A DNA stretch of 64,000 bases, from NCBI RefSeq assembly GCF_000327385.1, contig NW_008710370.1, positions 1,552,922 through 1,616,921 of the forward strand, given 5' to 3'. Position numbers and translations under genes: made by a program. The notes under the pieces are model-generated. The model was not told the origin of the DNA. It was given only the letters and a program-made list of their open reading frames with translations, and made no database searches. Each line of letters opens with the position of its first letter. Positions within the stretch are counted from its first letter, which is position 1. This document shows positions 11,517 to 23,800 of this stretch, piece by piece. The DNA is from Lottia gigantea. Its lineage: Eukaryota > Mollusca > Gastropoda > Lottiidae.

Positions 11517-12100
11517 TTACATTGCCCAAACACAACAATAACTTATACCCACCACTTCACCGCTCATTGAGGTGGGGAAATCGTAAAAAAGTGCACTATG
11601 AGTATAAAAACGGGTTGAATTGCATGTCGGGCTTACACAGCCACGACTGACGACTGGTGTGGGAGGGGGTGTCTGTGGAAAGAAGGTGACTCCGCTGGTT
11701 ATTGTTAATGGCAACTTGACAGTCCGGGTCACATTGATGCCATTCTCCGTCTGACAACAGTCACATTATCCACATGACATCACCAGACCCCAAACAGGCA
11801 GAATCGTAAACAACTTCCTTGGACTTAGAGTCAATTACGTGTTGCTGTGCCTGCATGTTCCCCGACATGTCCCCCATTAGACCGAAACATTGGTTTTTTT
11901 TCCAGCTTTCGATAGCTATTTTGGACATCTGCTGTAGCTGACAACTGTCAAGATATCCATCAGAGGCTGCAATAAAGGCAGATGTTTCGGACTCGTCATC
12001 CATTTAACCTTCTTGGGCATCATGGGATCGACGTGTTCGTCTGCAACAACGTCCTCCAGCCAGTTGACAGGAACTGACCCGGTTTCTTCCAGAGGAATGA
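11517..12100 (-). pseudogene. Decayed coding-like stretch, unrecognised family
   Basis: On the minus strand a frame reads VPVNWLEDVVADEHVDPMMP (about 12080-12015). It is replaced by another frame from 12003 with MDDESETSAFIAASDGYLD and SKIAIESWKKNQCFGLMGD, which stops at 11761. A third piece follows with VTRTVKLPLTITSGVTFF (about 11732-11675). Base composition and residue use look more protein-like than the surroundings. The frame changes suggest a broken gene, retrocopy or exons whose splice sites I could not define. No family recognised. Confidence 0.3.
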
Positions 12101-12969
12101 CGAGCTATCCCCAGTGACTTCATCAGACGATTAACTTTGTGCGTTGGAGTTTAGAAAGATGTGGGCGTATAGAATGTTTAACTTATATGGTTACTTGATC
12201 ACCATACTGACAAAAAAACCAATAAAAAAAAGAAAGAAACCTTCATGTCCCGAAAATATAATTTGGTCATATGATTGCATGCAGCTCTACTATGCTGATG
12301 TTGCCATCAATCACGTACACTTTCAACTAGCTGCCCGCCTCGAGACAAACTAAATGTAAAAGAAAGTCAATCGAATGAACCAAAATGGTGATTACTCAGG
12401 TCGTAAATTTCATTAAAAGAGTTTTTAGTTACTACTAGTCATTTGACCAGATGGTTGTTTGCAGCAGAAATCTTCCAAATTCTGACAGATAGTTCAATTT
12501 ATGGTTAAAATTATGTCAAAGTAATTGATTAGTGTCTAATAAGGTAACTGGATTATTTAGACGAGGTTGAGTTTTTCTTTGTAACAATTTGTATTTAGTT
12601 TAAAAATCATAAATCATAAATTTGACTAAATTTGTCTATTTCTGTCTACACTGTCCAACATTTGTATTACGATGTTTGGTCGTGTACAAAGTTTATTGAG
12701 GAAATTATTATTTTTAGAAGGAAAATAATTCAACATGGATGCTTTGAATATAGTGCTGCTTAGTCAGCTATTATTTTGAAAATTTTGAAAGATTCGTCAA
12801 TGGCTAAAGATTGAAAGAAGAAGTCAGCATTGGGCTGAGTTTAAAAAGATCAGACCCGCTTTTGAAACTAAAAAGGCATCGATGTATTATCCTTTCATGA
12901 CTTATGAGCAAAGCATTAATTGCCAAGAAGAAACAGTAACTGCAATAGGCGTGGGCGAATCACAAATCG
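12101..12969. other. Non-coding AT-rich sequence
   Basis: No gene, RNA or repeat boundary recognised. Confidence 0.4.
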
Positions 12970-13855
12970 TAAATGCATTCATGATAAGCCTCAGATTTAT
13001 ACATGTATTCATGATAAGCCTCAGATTTATACATGCATTCATGATAAGCCTCATATTTATTCATGTATTCATGATAAGCCCCAGTTTTATACATTATACA
13101 TATTCACAATAGGCCTCAGATTTATACATGTATTCATGATAAGATTTGTATTCATGATAAGATTCAGTTTTATTCATGTATTCATGATAAGCCTCGGTTT
13201 TATTCACGTATTCATGATAAGATTCAGTTTTATACATTATACATATTCATGATAAGCCTCAGATTTATACATGTATTCATGATAAGCCCCAGTTTTATAC
13301 ATGTATTCATAAGCCCCATATTTATACATGTATTCATAAGCTTCATATATATACATGTATTCATGATAATCCTCAGATTTATACATTTATTCATGATAAG
13401 CCTTAAATTTTTACATGCATTCATGATGGGCCTCGGATTTATGCATGTATTCGAGATAAGCCTCAGTTTTATACATGTATTCATAATAGGCCTGAAATTT
13501 ATACATGTATTCTAAATAAAACTCAGATTTATTCAGATAATCAAGATAAGCCTCAGTATTATGCATTATACATATTCATGATAGGCCTCAGATTTATACA
13601 TTTATTCATAATAAGCCTCATATTTATTCATGTATTCATGATAAGCCTCGGTTTTATAAATGTATTCATGATAAGCCTCGGTTTTATACATGTATTCATG
13701 ATAAGCCCCAGTTTTATACATGTATTCATGATAAGCTTCGGTTTTATAAATGTATTCATGATAAGCCTTGGTTTTATACACGTATTCATGATAAGCCTCG
13801 GTTTTGTAAATGTATTCATGATAAGCCCCAGTTTTATACATGTATTCAACATGTA
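12970..13855. repeat. 30-bp minisatellite, about 29 units
   Basis: Consensus unit approximately attcatgataagcctcagattt plus atacatgt, about 30 bp, with variant units (cggtttt, ccagttt) and one or two shortened units. Because 30 is divisible by three, several frames on both strands stay open and give artefactual 10-residue repeat proteins. Confidence 0.9.
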
Positions 13856-13859
13856 ACTC

Positions 13860-16061
13860 AGATTTATCTTAGTTGTTTCATAGTACAATAAATGAATTGG
13901 ACAAGGACCCCACACTGATAAAAGCATACTAATATCATCATTATAAAAAGCATTTATTTACTGCATAATATTCATAATATTAATTTTTTTATAGGTTGAA
14001 GTGATTTCTACAAAATGACAAATGGTAAGCTATATAAAATGCTAAAAAAAAAAAAATGATGATTTCTACTATAAATACAAGAGGTGTGCATCCTACTTCT
14101 CTCCTGTGAATGATATCATAAAGACCTTGAGAACATAAGACTACATTTTCAAACTATCATTTGCTATGCACAGTTGTAGGAAGCTGGGATTTGCACCTCA
14201 GCCCTATGACCTACATACTGTGTAAGGCCAACCTAGAAAAATCAAAAGGTTTACAATGTTAATCAATGCTGGGATCAAATCCCTCATGAGAAAGTGAATT
14301 GACCAAACGATATTCAATTTAAAATCATGAGCCTAAATATCATCTTTCAGCTAAAGACAATAAATTTGATTAGTCTGGTGCCATTAAACTTAACAAAACA
14401 AATTCAGTAGTTATAATATACATCTCATAAACAACACATTCAAAATTATTAAAAAAAAAACAAAATCAATAAATATTTTACATAATTTCATTAATAAATC
14501 GTTGCTCTTTCTTAAATAATCCTACCCATTGAGAGCTGAGTCGAATGGTCATGAGTAGATTACTTATTCAAGGTCATTAAACATTTAACATACCAACTGA
14601 GATTGTAACACCTGGTCAACTATATTACAATTACTATTTCATGATTACATTATATTACTTTTGCCTGGATTTAAAATTATAATCCTTTACATTATACAAC
14701 TTTTAAAAATGAATAATAGTGATTTTCTATGAACATTTTATTACAGAGTTTGTCTCAATATTGACTTATTTTAACTGTATAATAAAATGTTTATAGAAAA
14801 AATCATAAAAATCAATCTGCACCAAGATCCATCTAATAAACATGTACATAAAAATACATATAATCTGTTTGACACTTTTATAAGAAAAATGTTGTATTTC
14901 TTTTATCAAAATAATATATGATATTTGCTGTATGTTGCTTTTGAAGTCTTGAAAAAGGATCAGGGTGACTGGCAATTCATATCATCTCATCAGATTTGTT
15001 GTTGTCAATATGATCAAAATGATCTTGGCAAAAATTGTCTACCTACTAACAACTACAATCCATTGTTTTTTTTTTTTTTTTTTAATTTATTTATTAACTT
15101 GCACATATTTTACATTTAAGTCACATATTTTAGATTTGTTGGATGGTTGAAAATTTTCACTCTGAGTGGCAACTAGATCCACTTATCATTTATGTCTTGA
15201 TGATGAGATATGGAAATTGTGAGTTACTAAGTTGAAATCAACCACACTATGTTTTCTGAATTGAATTGAACATTTATAACCTGATCCTTTCTAATAGTTT
15301 TCTCTTGGAATCAGAAATAAGCCTATCAAGTAGTTTATATCATCTTAAAATGTATGTCACTACTCTAACAAGGTTAATAAGTTAATATTGGAAAAAATAA
15401 TTGGAGATTTTCAATAAAGAAAACACTGTGACAAGAAACTCTGAGAACAACTGGACATATAAAGTTGCAAGAAAGTAGAAATTGTTTGGATTCTTTCAGA
15501 GGCTGGCAGTTGCTAACTGTCATTATAATACAATCCAGCTGGTCTCAGATTCTGCAAGTTAAGGTCCACAATAGGCCTTAGAATCACATATCTAAAAGTA
15601 TATGAAATGAAAAAGAGTTTTTTTTTAATTACATTTCTTAAGCTAATTTCGCTAATGGACATGGGAGAACATCATGAAATGTGCAAATTAACTGACATTG
15701 GGTCGTACCTCTTTTATTTACTTGGCAAAATAGCCAAATGAAAATTTATGCTGGAACTAAAATACTTCAATGAATTCAATATTTTTCTGGGACACTTAGA
15801 AATCACACAAGACACTGATTTGAACCAGATAGACTCAAATGTTTTAAAAATTATCAAAATATGCTTTCTTCATAACACACTTCACTCACTAGAAGTTAAA
15901 TAATAATTAAAAGGTAAAGGTTTATCTATGAGATAATCCTTACACAGTCTTTATAAACACATGATTGAACATGATGGGTAATGAACAAGACATTAGTCTA
16001 TATTATTAAGCACTAAAAAGATTGTTTTCTGAAATGCCATTTTAGAGGTTGTTCTCTACCT
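13860..16061 (-). other. 3' flank and probable 3' UTR of the NF-kB gene
   Basis: AT-rich sequence downstream of the Rel stop codon, with no reading frame that looks coding. A minus-strand AATAAA is present at 15718-15713, about 345 bases after the stop, and is a candidate polyadenylation signal. Other A/T runs make this uncertain. The true transcript end cannot be fixed from sequence alone. Confidence 0.4.
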
Positions 16062-17802
16062 TCAATTTTGAAGATCTCTTAATGCATCTTGTGCATTCAT
16101 GAACATTTCTCTATTATCAGAGTCCATATTGGTATCTTGTACATTTGAAGAATTCACTTGTACATGAGCTCCAACTGTTTGAAGTCCAGTTAAATTTTCA
16201 CCAGGTATCATATTCATATCTAAAGATTCAAATGATAAGATGTCCTGTCCATCTGCCTTTATTCCTTTATCTTGTAAATATTCTAGTAAGATTTGTGGAT
16301 CCAAACCTTGAGGATCAAATTGCATGGGGTCAGGTTGTACTGATGGACAGAAAGTTTGTTGTGAAGTTCCAAAGCTTGGATTAGTGGTTGGCAGTGTAGT
16401 TTGAACATGGTTTGATGATAATGCCATATTAAATCCACTGCTTGAAATATCATTATAGTTATACGTGTTGACAGTAACAGAACTTGTTGAAAAAGCAGCA
16501 TCTCCAATATTAGATAAAGAATAGGTCGGTACTCCAGCTGTAAAAGAAAAGCAACCAAATTTTTATATAATATCATTTTGCATACTGTCAGTGAAATAGT
16601 TGTTTTGAATTATCCTGATTATTTGATCATCCAAAGACATAAGAGTACCAAATTTCCTCTAAATATAATCATTTATGTTGTCTCTATTGGACTCACAATG
16701 GAGTTCTATGTTTGAAGTGTCCTTATGGGACTGAATTACATTGATCACACTAAAGGAATACTACTAGTACCTCTTAGAAATTAGGTACCAAATTGTCAAT
16801 ATCTGATCAAATATTAAATTTGTCACTATTGCACCCACAGGCCAATTTTGTGGTACTTTGTGTAGTACCGGTACCTTCATATTTAAAGTTTATTGTATAC
16901 ACATAACAAGTTCTCAAATCTGTAGCTTATATTGTATTTTTTGTATCCTTATACAATTATCTCTAATTGCATCGTGCCCCAAATTTGAAATGAGTTTAGT
17001 TTCAATAGATTTTCAAAAAAAATAAAGTGAAAAAAAATAATGAAACCTGGACTTCTTTTAAGAATCAAACAGCCTGATTACTGACTTCTTCCTGAACTGG
17101 CCTAATAATATAGAAGGTAACAAGAATCTTACCACTAGCGCCTGTTTCTTCTTTGATGTCATTTGATGGAAAAACCTTCCTGTTAGCTTTCAATTTGCTT
17201 CTCAGACCTTCTTTGATATGGACAGTGGCTCCCCCCATTCTTGGACCAGCGGGGTTGGATATATCTGAAGAGAACAAAATAGAACTCGTAAAAAATAAAC
17301 AAATCTACATTATGTGTCTTTATGTTAATGACATACCAAAAACGTAAACAACAATATAACTAAACCATCTTAAAAGCCAGCGATATTTCACTCCTTACTA
17401 CTAGGACTCTACCTCATATTGCTATATCCAACAAGGTGTCTTTATGGGACTGAATTACTAAAGGAATACTACTAGTACTTCTTAAAATGGACATCTTATT
17501 TAATGTCTCAAACTTTGTCAATAAGAGACTATATTCATCAGTTTGACTAACTAGGTACCATGACTAAAGAATAGAATCTCTATATAAGACGATATATCTA
17601 TTCATAGGTTAATGCATAATTACTTAGTATTATGGAATTATTGGATTATAGAGGGATTCTGTCGTATATGTTAGTATCATGTTCGCTGAAAGACTCATTG
17701 TGTATATCCTAGCCTTGTTAGTATTTATTTTCTTCTTACCATTAACTAAATTATTCATTCTTTCTGCTTTCCTCTTTCTCTTTTCTTCTATTCTATCTGG
17801 AT
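16062..17802 (-). CDS. Rel: NLS and C-terminal tail exons (10-12) of the NF-kB gene
   Basis: Exon 10 (17802-17740) supplies [15 protein letters not shown], the basic NLS that ends the Rel homology domain. Exon 11 (17264-17133) is basic and glycine-containing, with [18 protein letters not shown]. Exon 12 (16537-16062) is a Ser/Thr/Gln/Asp-rich tail. It contains [18 protein letters not shown] and an Asn/Met/Asp-rich end finishing in ALRDLQN and a stop. Acidic and hydrophobic composition fits a transactivation region, which is inference. No ankyrin repeats are present before the stop. Confidence 0.88.
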
Positions 17803-20800
17803 CTAAACACATAAAAAAAAATATATAGAGAGATAAAAAGGCTCACATACAACTTATGCACTTCTGTATAAAATCTAAGTATATTTATATATATATACTT
17901 ATTCAAATACTAAGACTTCTTGCAAAAATCACCTTAGTATTCCACAATGACAGCACATTAAGAAGGAAAGAAAATAACAACTATTTTTTACAAGGATAAC
18001 AGTTAAGGCAAGATGACTTATTCAAGATCATCAGGCTATCACATGCCAACAACGAATAGAACCTAAGATCACTATATGGTTGATATAACCAATCAATTGA
18101 TATCAAGTTTGTCATTGTGTGTGGTTGAATCTTAAGTGACATGGAAATGCGAGTCTACACCAGGAAACAGAAGTAGTCAATTGTTTGTATGGACAGCAAT
18201 GTAGAAGGTCGACCCTGATCTTGTCTTGTCTGATGTTGTATAGTCTAAGCTATAATAAAGAGGTACATAATCACTTTTCAAAGTTTCCAACTGTCTAACA
18301 ACACAGAAATTAGAAGACATCATCCTAGTTTTGACACAAATCCACAATTCAGAAACACTTCATGGCAAAAAATACATTTATCGACTGTCAAAATAACCTA
18401 AAACTGTTACTACTATATGCTTACCTGGGTCATCCGGCATATATATAAAATTAATAGGTTCACTTGTCTCTGCATCTGATGGTCTGTGTAGCTGCATAAA
18501 AACTTGAACTGGTCTGTTGATATAACAGTTTCTATATTCTGGTGTTTTAAATACTATAGCATACTGAAAAAGAATTTCTGATTGTTATCACATAATTTAC
18601 AAATATTGGTAAAAAAAAAGTATATATGAAGGCTGCTCCATAATGGGAAGTTAAACTCTGAATTCTCAAATATAGAAGCACCACACAACACAATATAACA
18701 GCGTTCAGAAGTTCAGCATAAAATAATAGTATAGTTTACTATGAATTGAAATGTATTATATTCATGTCCTGGTTATTAGTTACAATACCAAACATTTATG
18801 TTCTGGGAGGTCACACAGAATAGGGTTTCCTTATTTTTTACTGTCAAATTAAGCAAGCTATTTGATTAATTGGTGTTTCTAATGAATTAGCATGTATTCT
18901 ATTCATATCATTACTTTCTTATATTTATAGTAATTAACAGTTTTAACCAATCATAAATGTCCATGTATGTACAGTCTGGATAAAAAAAAAGATAGCTTGC
19001 CAGGCAAGGTAATATACGCCCACTGATAGCTTTGTTTGAAATTGAATATTTGTTAGAAAATAGCAAACATAGACACCAGGAATACTATTTATAGTATCTT
19101 ATGATGCTGTACATGTATGGTGGCTGGTTAGGGACATGTTCAATGATTAAATTAAATTTTCTTATTTTCAAAATAGTTTCTCAGGAAAATAATGACATCT
19201 ATTGTAAATCGTGATTATGAACAAAAAAATTGTGACTTGTAGAGACTGTCAAGAATTGTGCCTCCTAGACTGTTTACGAGCTAAAAATTGAACGCGTTTT
19301 CAAGAACAAGGGCAATAATTCATACTAAATATTTTTTGATTTCGCTCATTTTCAATAGGGTTTATCCTTGGGTGATTACGAACAGTCATAACAAGTTCCG
19401 TTAAAGTCCTTCAAGAATTGTGCCTTCTAGAGTGTTTACAAGCAAAAAATTGAACACGTTTTCAATGACAAGGGCAATAATTCATACTAAATATTTTTTG
19501 ATTTCGCTGATTTTCAATAGGGTTTATCCTTGGGTGATTACGAACACTCATACCAAGTTTCGTTAAAATCCTTCAAGAATTGTGCCTTCTAGAGTGTTTA
19601 TGGGCTAAAAATTGAATGCGTTTTCAAGAACAAGGGCAATAATTCATACTAAATATTTTTCGATTTCGCTGATTTTCAATAGGCTTTATCCTTGGGTGAT
19701 TCTGAACACTCATACCAAGTTTCGTTAAAATCCTTCAAGAATTATGCCTTCTAGAGTGTTTACGAGCTAAAAATTGAACGCGTTTTCAAGAACAAGGGCA
19801 ATAATTCATACTTAATATTTTTCGATTTCGCTGATTTTCAATAGGGTCTATCCTTGGGTGATAACGAACACTCATACGAAGTTTCGTCAAAATCTGTCAA
19901 GAATTGCGCCTTCTAGAGTGTTTACGAGCTAAAAATTGAACGCGTTTGCAAGAACAAGGGCAATAATTCATACTAAATATTTTTCGATTTCGCTGATTTT
20001 CAATAGGGTTTATCCTTGGGTGATTACGAACACTCATACCAAGTTTCGTTAAAATCCTTCAAGAATTATGCCTTCTAGAGTGTTTACGAGCTAAAAATTG
20101 AACGCGTTTTCAAGAACAAGGGCAATAATTCATACTTAATATTTTTCGATTTCGCTGATTTTCAATAGGATCTATCCTTGGGTGATAACGAACACTCATA
20201 CCAAGTTTCGTCAAAATCTGTCAAGAATTGTGCCTTCTAGAGTGTTTACGAGCTAAAAATTGAACGTGTTTGCAAGAACAAGGGCAATAATTCATACTAA
20301 ATATTTTTCGATTTCGCTGATTTTCAATAGGGTTTATCCTTGGTTGATTACAAACACTCATACCAAGTTTAGTCAAAATCTGTCAAGAATTGTGCCTTCT
20401 AGAGTGTTTACGAGCTAAAAATTAACAAGGGCAATAATTCATGCTAAATATTTTTCGATTTTGCTGATTTTCAATAGGGTTTATCCTTGGGTGATTGCGA
20501 ACACACATACTAAGTTTCGTTAAAATCCGTCAAGAATTGTGCCCTGTAGAGTGTTTACGAGCAATTGTGGACGGACGGACGGACCGACCGACGGACATGG
20601 GTGACGACAATATTTGCCCCCCATTTCATGTGGGCGTATAAAAAGACTTTTTGACCTTTTTTGATCGGTCACTTGTTGGAATTTTGTTGGTAATTCTCTT
20701 CTAATTATGAATTAATTATGGACATGTGAGAAAAAATGGTATTTTTCCAAGTCATTAGAAACACCTCTACTTTCTATTCATACCATATTTAAGATAGCTT

Positions 20801-23800
20801 GCAAGGTAAAGTAAATTTTTTGATACAATAAAAAAGCTGCATGAATCAAGATGTTTAATCTGTTAGTTAATCACAATAACTTCATCACAAAAGTAATCAA
20901 TTTATAACTCAAACTACATGATCAAACGGAAAATTTACTAAGTAACTAAATAACTACTACATTATGGAATACATCCAAGATCTTGTCAATATTTTAAACA
21001 ATAACTCTTCATGGTAAAAACATCAACTTCACACTCCATTGAAAAATTTTACTTCTGTTGTGTTCATTGAAAAATTGTCTAATTCAGACTTGTCCAAAAA
21101 GTGTACCTTATACTGTGTTAATGACATAGATTTTGACAAGATAAGACAAAGTTATGTTTATATCTCCAAGGAAGTTAATCTAAAAAATTTCCTGATTCGA
21201 ATTCATCCTAGAGTCTGTTGTGTGCATTAGCAAAACACAGTCCAGGCCTTAAACAATGATTCAAATAAGTCTTGTATTTCATCAAAATATTCAGTCTACC
21301 AACCTGTCTGTGAACATCTCCGGCTCCAAATTCACCGAAAGCCTCCCATTCGATTGTGCCATCTTTCCTTTCTTCATAGAATTTAATCCCAATATCATCT
21401 ATAGATAAATAAATATAGTTACAATTCAAGAAAATTTATCGCTTAAAAATCTTGTTACCTTTCTGTCATGGTTTGTCAATTCAAAATATGGTTTATAAAA
21501 AAGATATTAGGTACCTTTGTTGATCTTTTCACACAAAATGAACACTTCATCTCCCCCTTTAGCTCTACCAGAACTTTTATCAACTCTACAGATTACTAAA
21601 TCATTGAGGGCTTCTAAAATCATAAGAACAACATATGTTTATAAATATTTTCACTGTTTAAAATAGTACTCAAAACATCAATTGTAAAGTAATATAGAAA
21701 AATTAGGAAAGAACCTAAAACAAAAATGTTAGCCTGTGTCTCTCCAGAATTAGGACAAGTAGAACTTATTCTCATGTCTACACTTCCAGTCGAGTTCGGA
21801 ACCTTTGTTCAACAACAACTTTTTTTGTAGGTTCTGCATTAATATTTCTGTCCTTCATAATATAATAGTTTTACATTCTACTTTTGTACACATATAGGAT
21901 CTCATTAATTAGTGCTAAATTCACATGAATACATATTAGTTATACAATTGTTTGACAAAATTTAAATGTTCCTTTAGTGATAAAACATAAAATTTGATTT
22001 TGATTTTTTAATTTCTATATTTTTTTTTATTTCTGTTTCATATTGTTGATGGTATATAATGGATTTGATTTTTTTTTATAATCATATTGAAATTTCTAGA
22101 CCATCACTTTTAAACTCTGTCTTAACCACTCGGACGTGGATGATGAGACATTTCACACATTACAACGTCACAAATGATGAAAATCTCCTAAAACAGCTTT
22201 TGTTGAGCAGTTGGTCTGAGACGTTACTAATGTACCCCATAACATCCTTATGATTTGCATACAAGCCTAAAAGTGTTGGTGGATTTTAGAGACAGAGTTG
22301 TCTCCCTTTCCATCATGGCGTCCAGTAGCAAACACAAATTCAATTTGGATTGACACAGAATTGTCGTCAAAGGAAGAATGTGACTAAAGTGAAGACAGGT
22401 ATGATGCATCTGATCAGAGTCATCAAGAATTTGAAGCAAATTTCGAGTTGATAGGGTGAATTCCTTAGTTGTTGACAGCTCGAATGAGGAAGTTGCAAGT
22501 AGGCCTAATAATTCATGTTTTTGAGCAAAATTTGATATTGTAATCTTACTCCCAAGTGGTTAAATAGTATCTTACTTTTATCATGTATAGGTTGAGAAAC
22601 AACTGGCTGCAAAACTTTGGTTATTTTGCCACTTCCATCTGGTAAAAATACTTGAAAACATAATCTTACAACACTCATTTCAGCAGAGCTGTTTACAAAC
22701 TCAAATCCAGCTGAAAATACAACAAATTGCAGTATATATTTGCATCATCTCCATATATTAAAAATATATTTTGTCCTTATGAAAGTATGTCTACAAAGCA
22801 ATAATCTTTTGAAAAAAAATATAAACTTACAATTTAAAGTTTAATAACAGCAAAATTGTGGCTTCCATTTAGCCAAGCAAAAAGCAATTTCTCAATTTCA
22901 TAGAATGGCCGGAAAATTGATTGTTGAAGCTGTTATAACCCATATCTATGCTGATAATGACTCTGAGGGCGAATTTTTGCCATCTGAAGACGATTGGCCA
23001 TTGGATTAGGAATGTATAGATATTGACCGTGATAATATAAATTGTGATGAAAGTCGAATTCCTGAAGTTGCGGACTTTTTTGTTGATAATAAAATGTTTT
23101 ATCCCTCCATTATCTTCTTTATTGAACAAAATAGTCAAATTGTTGATGTAATATGATCTCATGTTTTTTTAGAAATAAACAGTGCCATGGTAATATACAA
23201 ACATTCATAAACTTGTAACATGATGAAAATTGTTATTTTGACAAAAATCTACTAATTTTAGGTTTTGAACCTATTGTTGCCAAGGTGACGTCACAACAAA
23301 GTCACAAGATGATGACATCACAAAAATGAATATTTCCATGGTAACATACAAATATCACTGAACATTTTATCTATTGACACTTGGTGCCTACATCCCACAG
23401 TTTTGGAGCCACATGCTTTTGAAAAAAGGTACCACAAAATGTTAATTTTCAAAACAAAATATTCGGCAGTTAAAGGGTTAAGCTGCATCAAGGGAAGCAA
23501 CTTCTGATAACTTGCCAAGCAAGGTAGCTTATGGACTCACTCCACTAAAACATTTTATGCAAATGATTAGTCCAGGCTATTTTTAGAAATCTTCTTTCTC
23601 TCTCCCTTTTGGGGTTTTTGCATGCCTATTTTTGGGTAAAATTTGGTCTAGATTTGGAATTTGATGTCTGAAATTGCATTATCTTTCAGATTTGGTGAGA
23701 TGATGACAGACCTAAATGCGCAAGGCTAATTCTAAAAATAGTCGTTTTGTGAAGTGCCAAACTCTAGCGGATGAGTATAACCGGTAGTAGTCTACTTTCA

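Noticed and set aside
12970-13855. CRISPR-like array
   Set aside because: Units are directly contiguous with no unique spacers, and the DNA is eukaryotic.
12882-13927. Several ORFs encoding MISLRFIHVF-like ten-residue repeats
   Set aside because: Artefact of a 30-bp tandem repeat; open in multiple frames on both strands.
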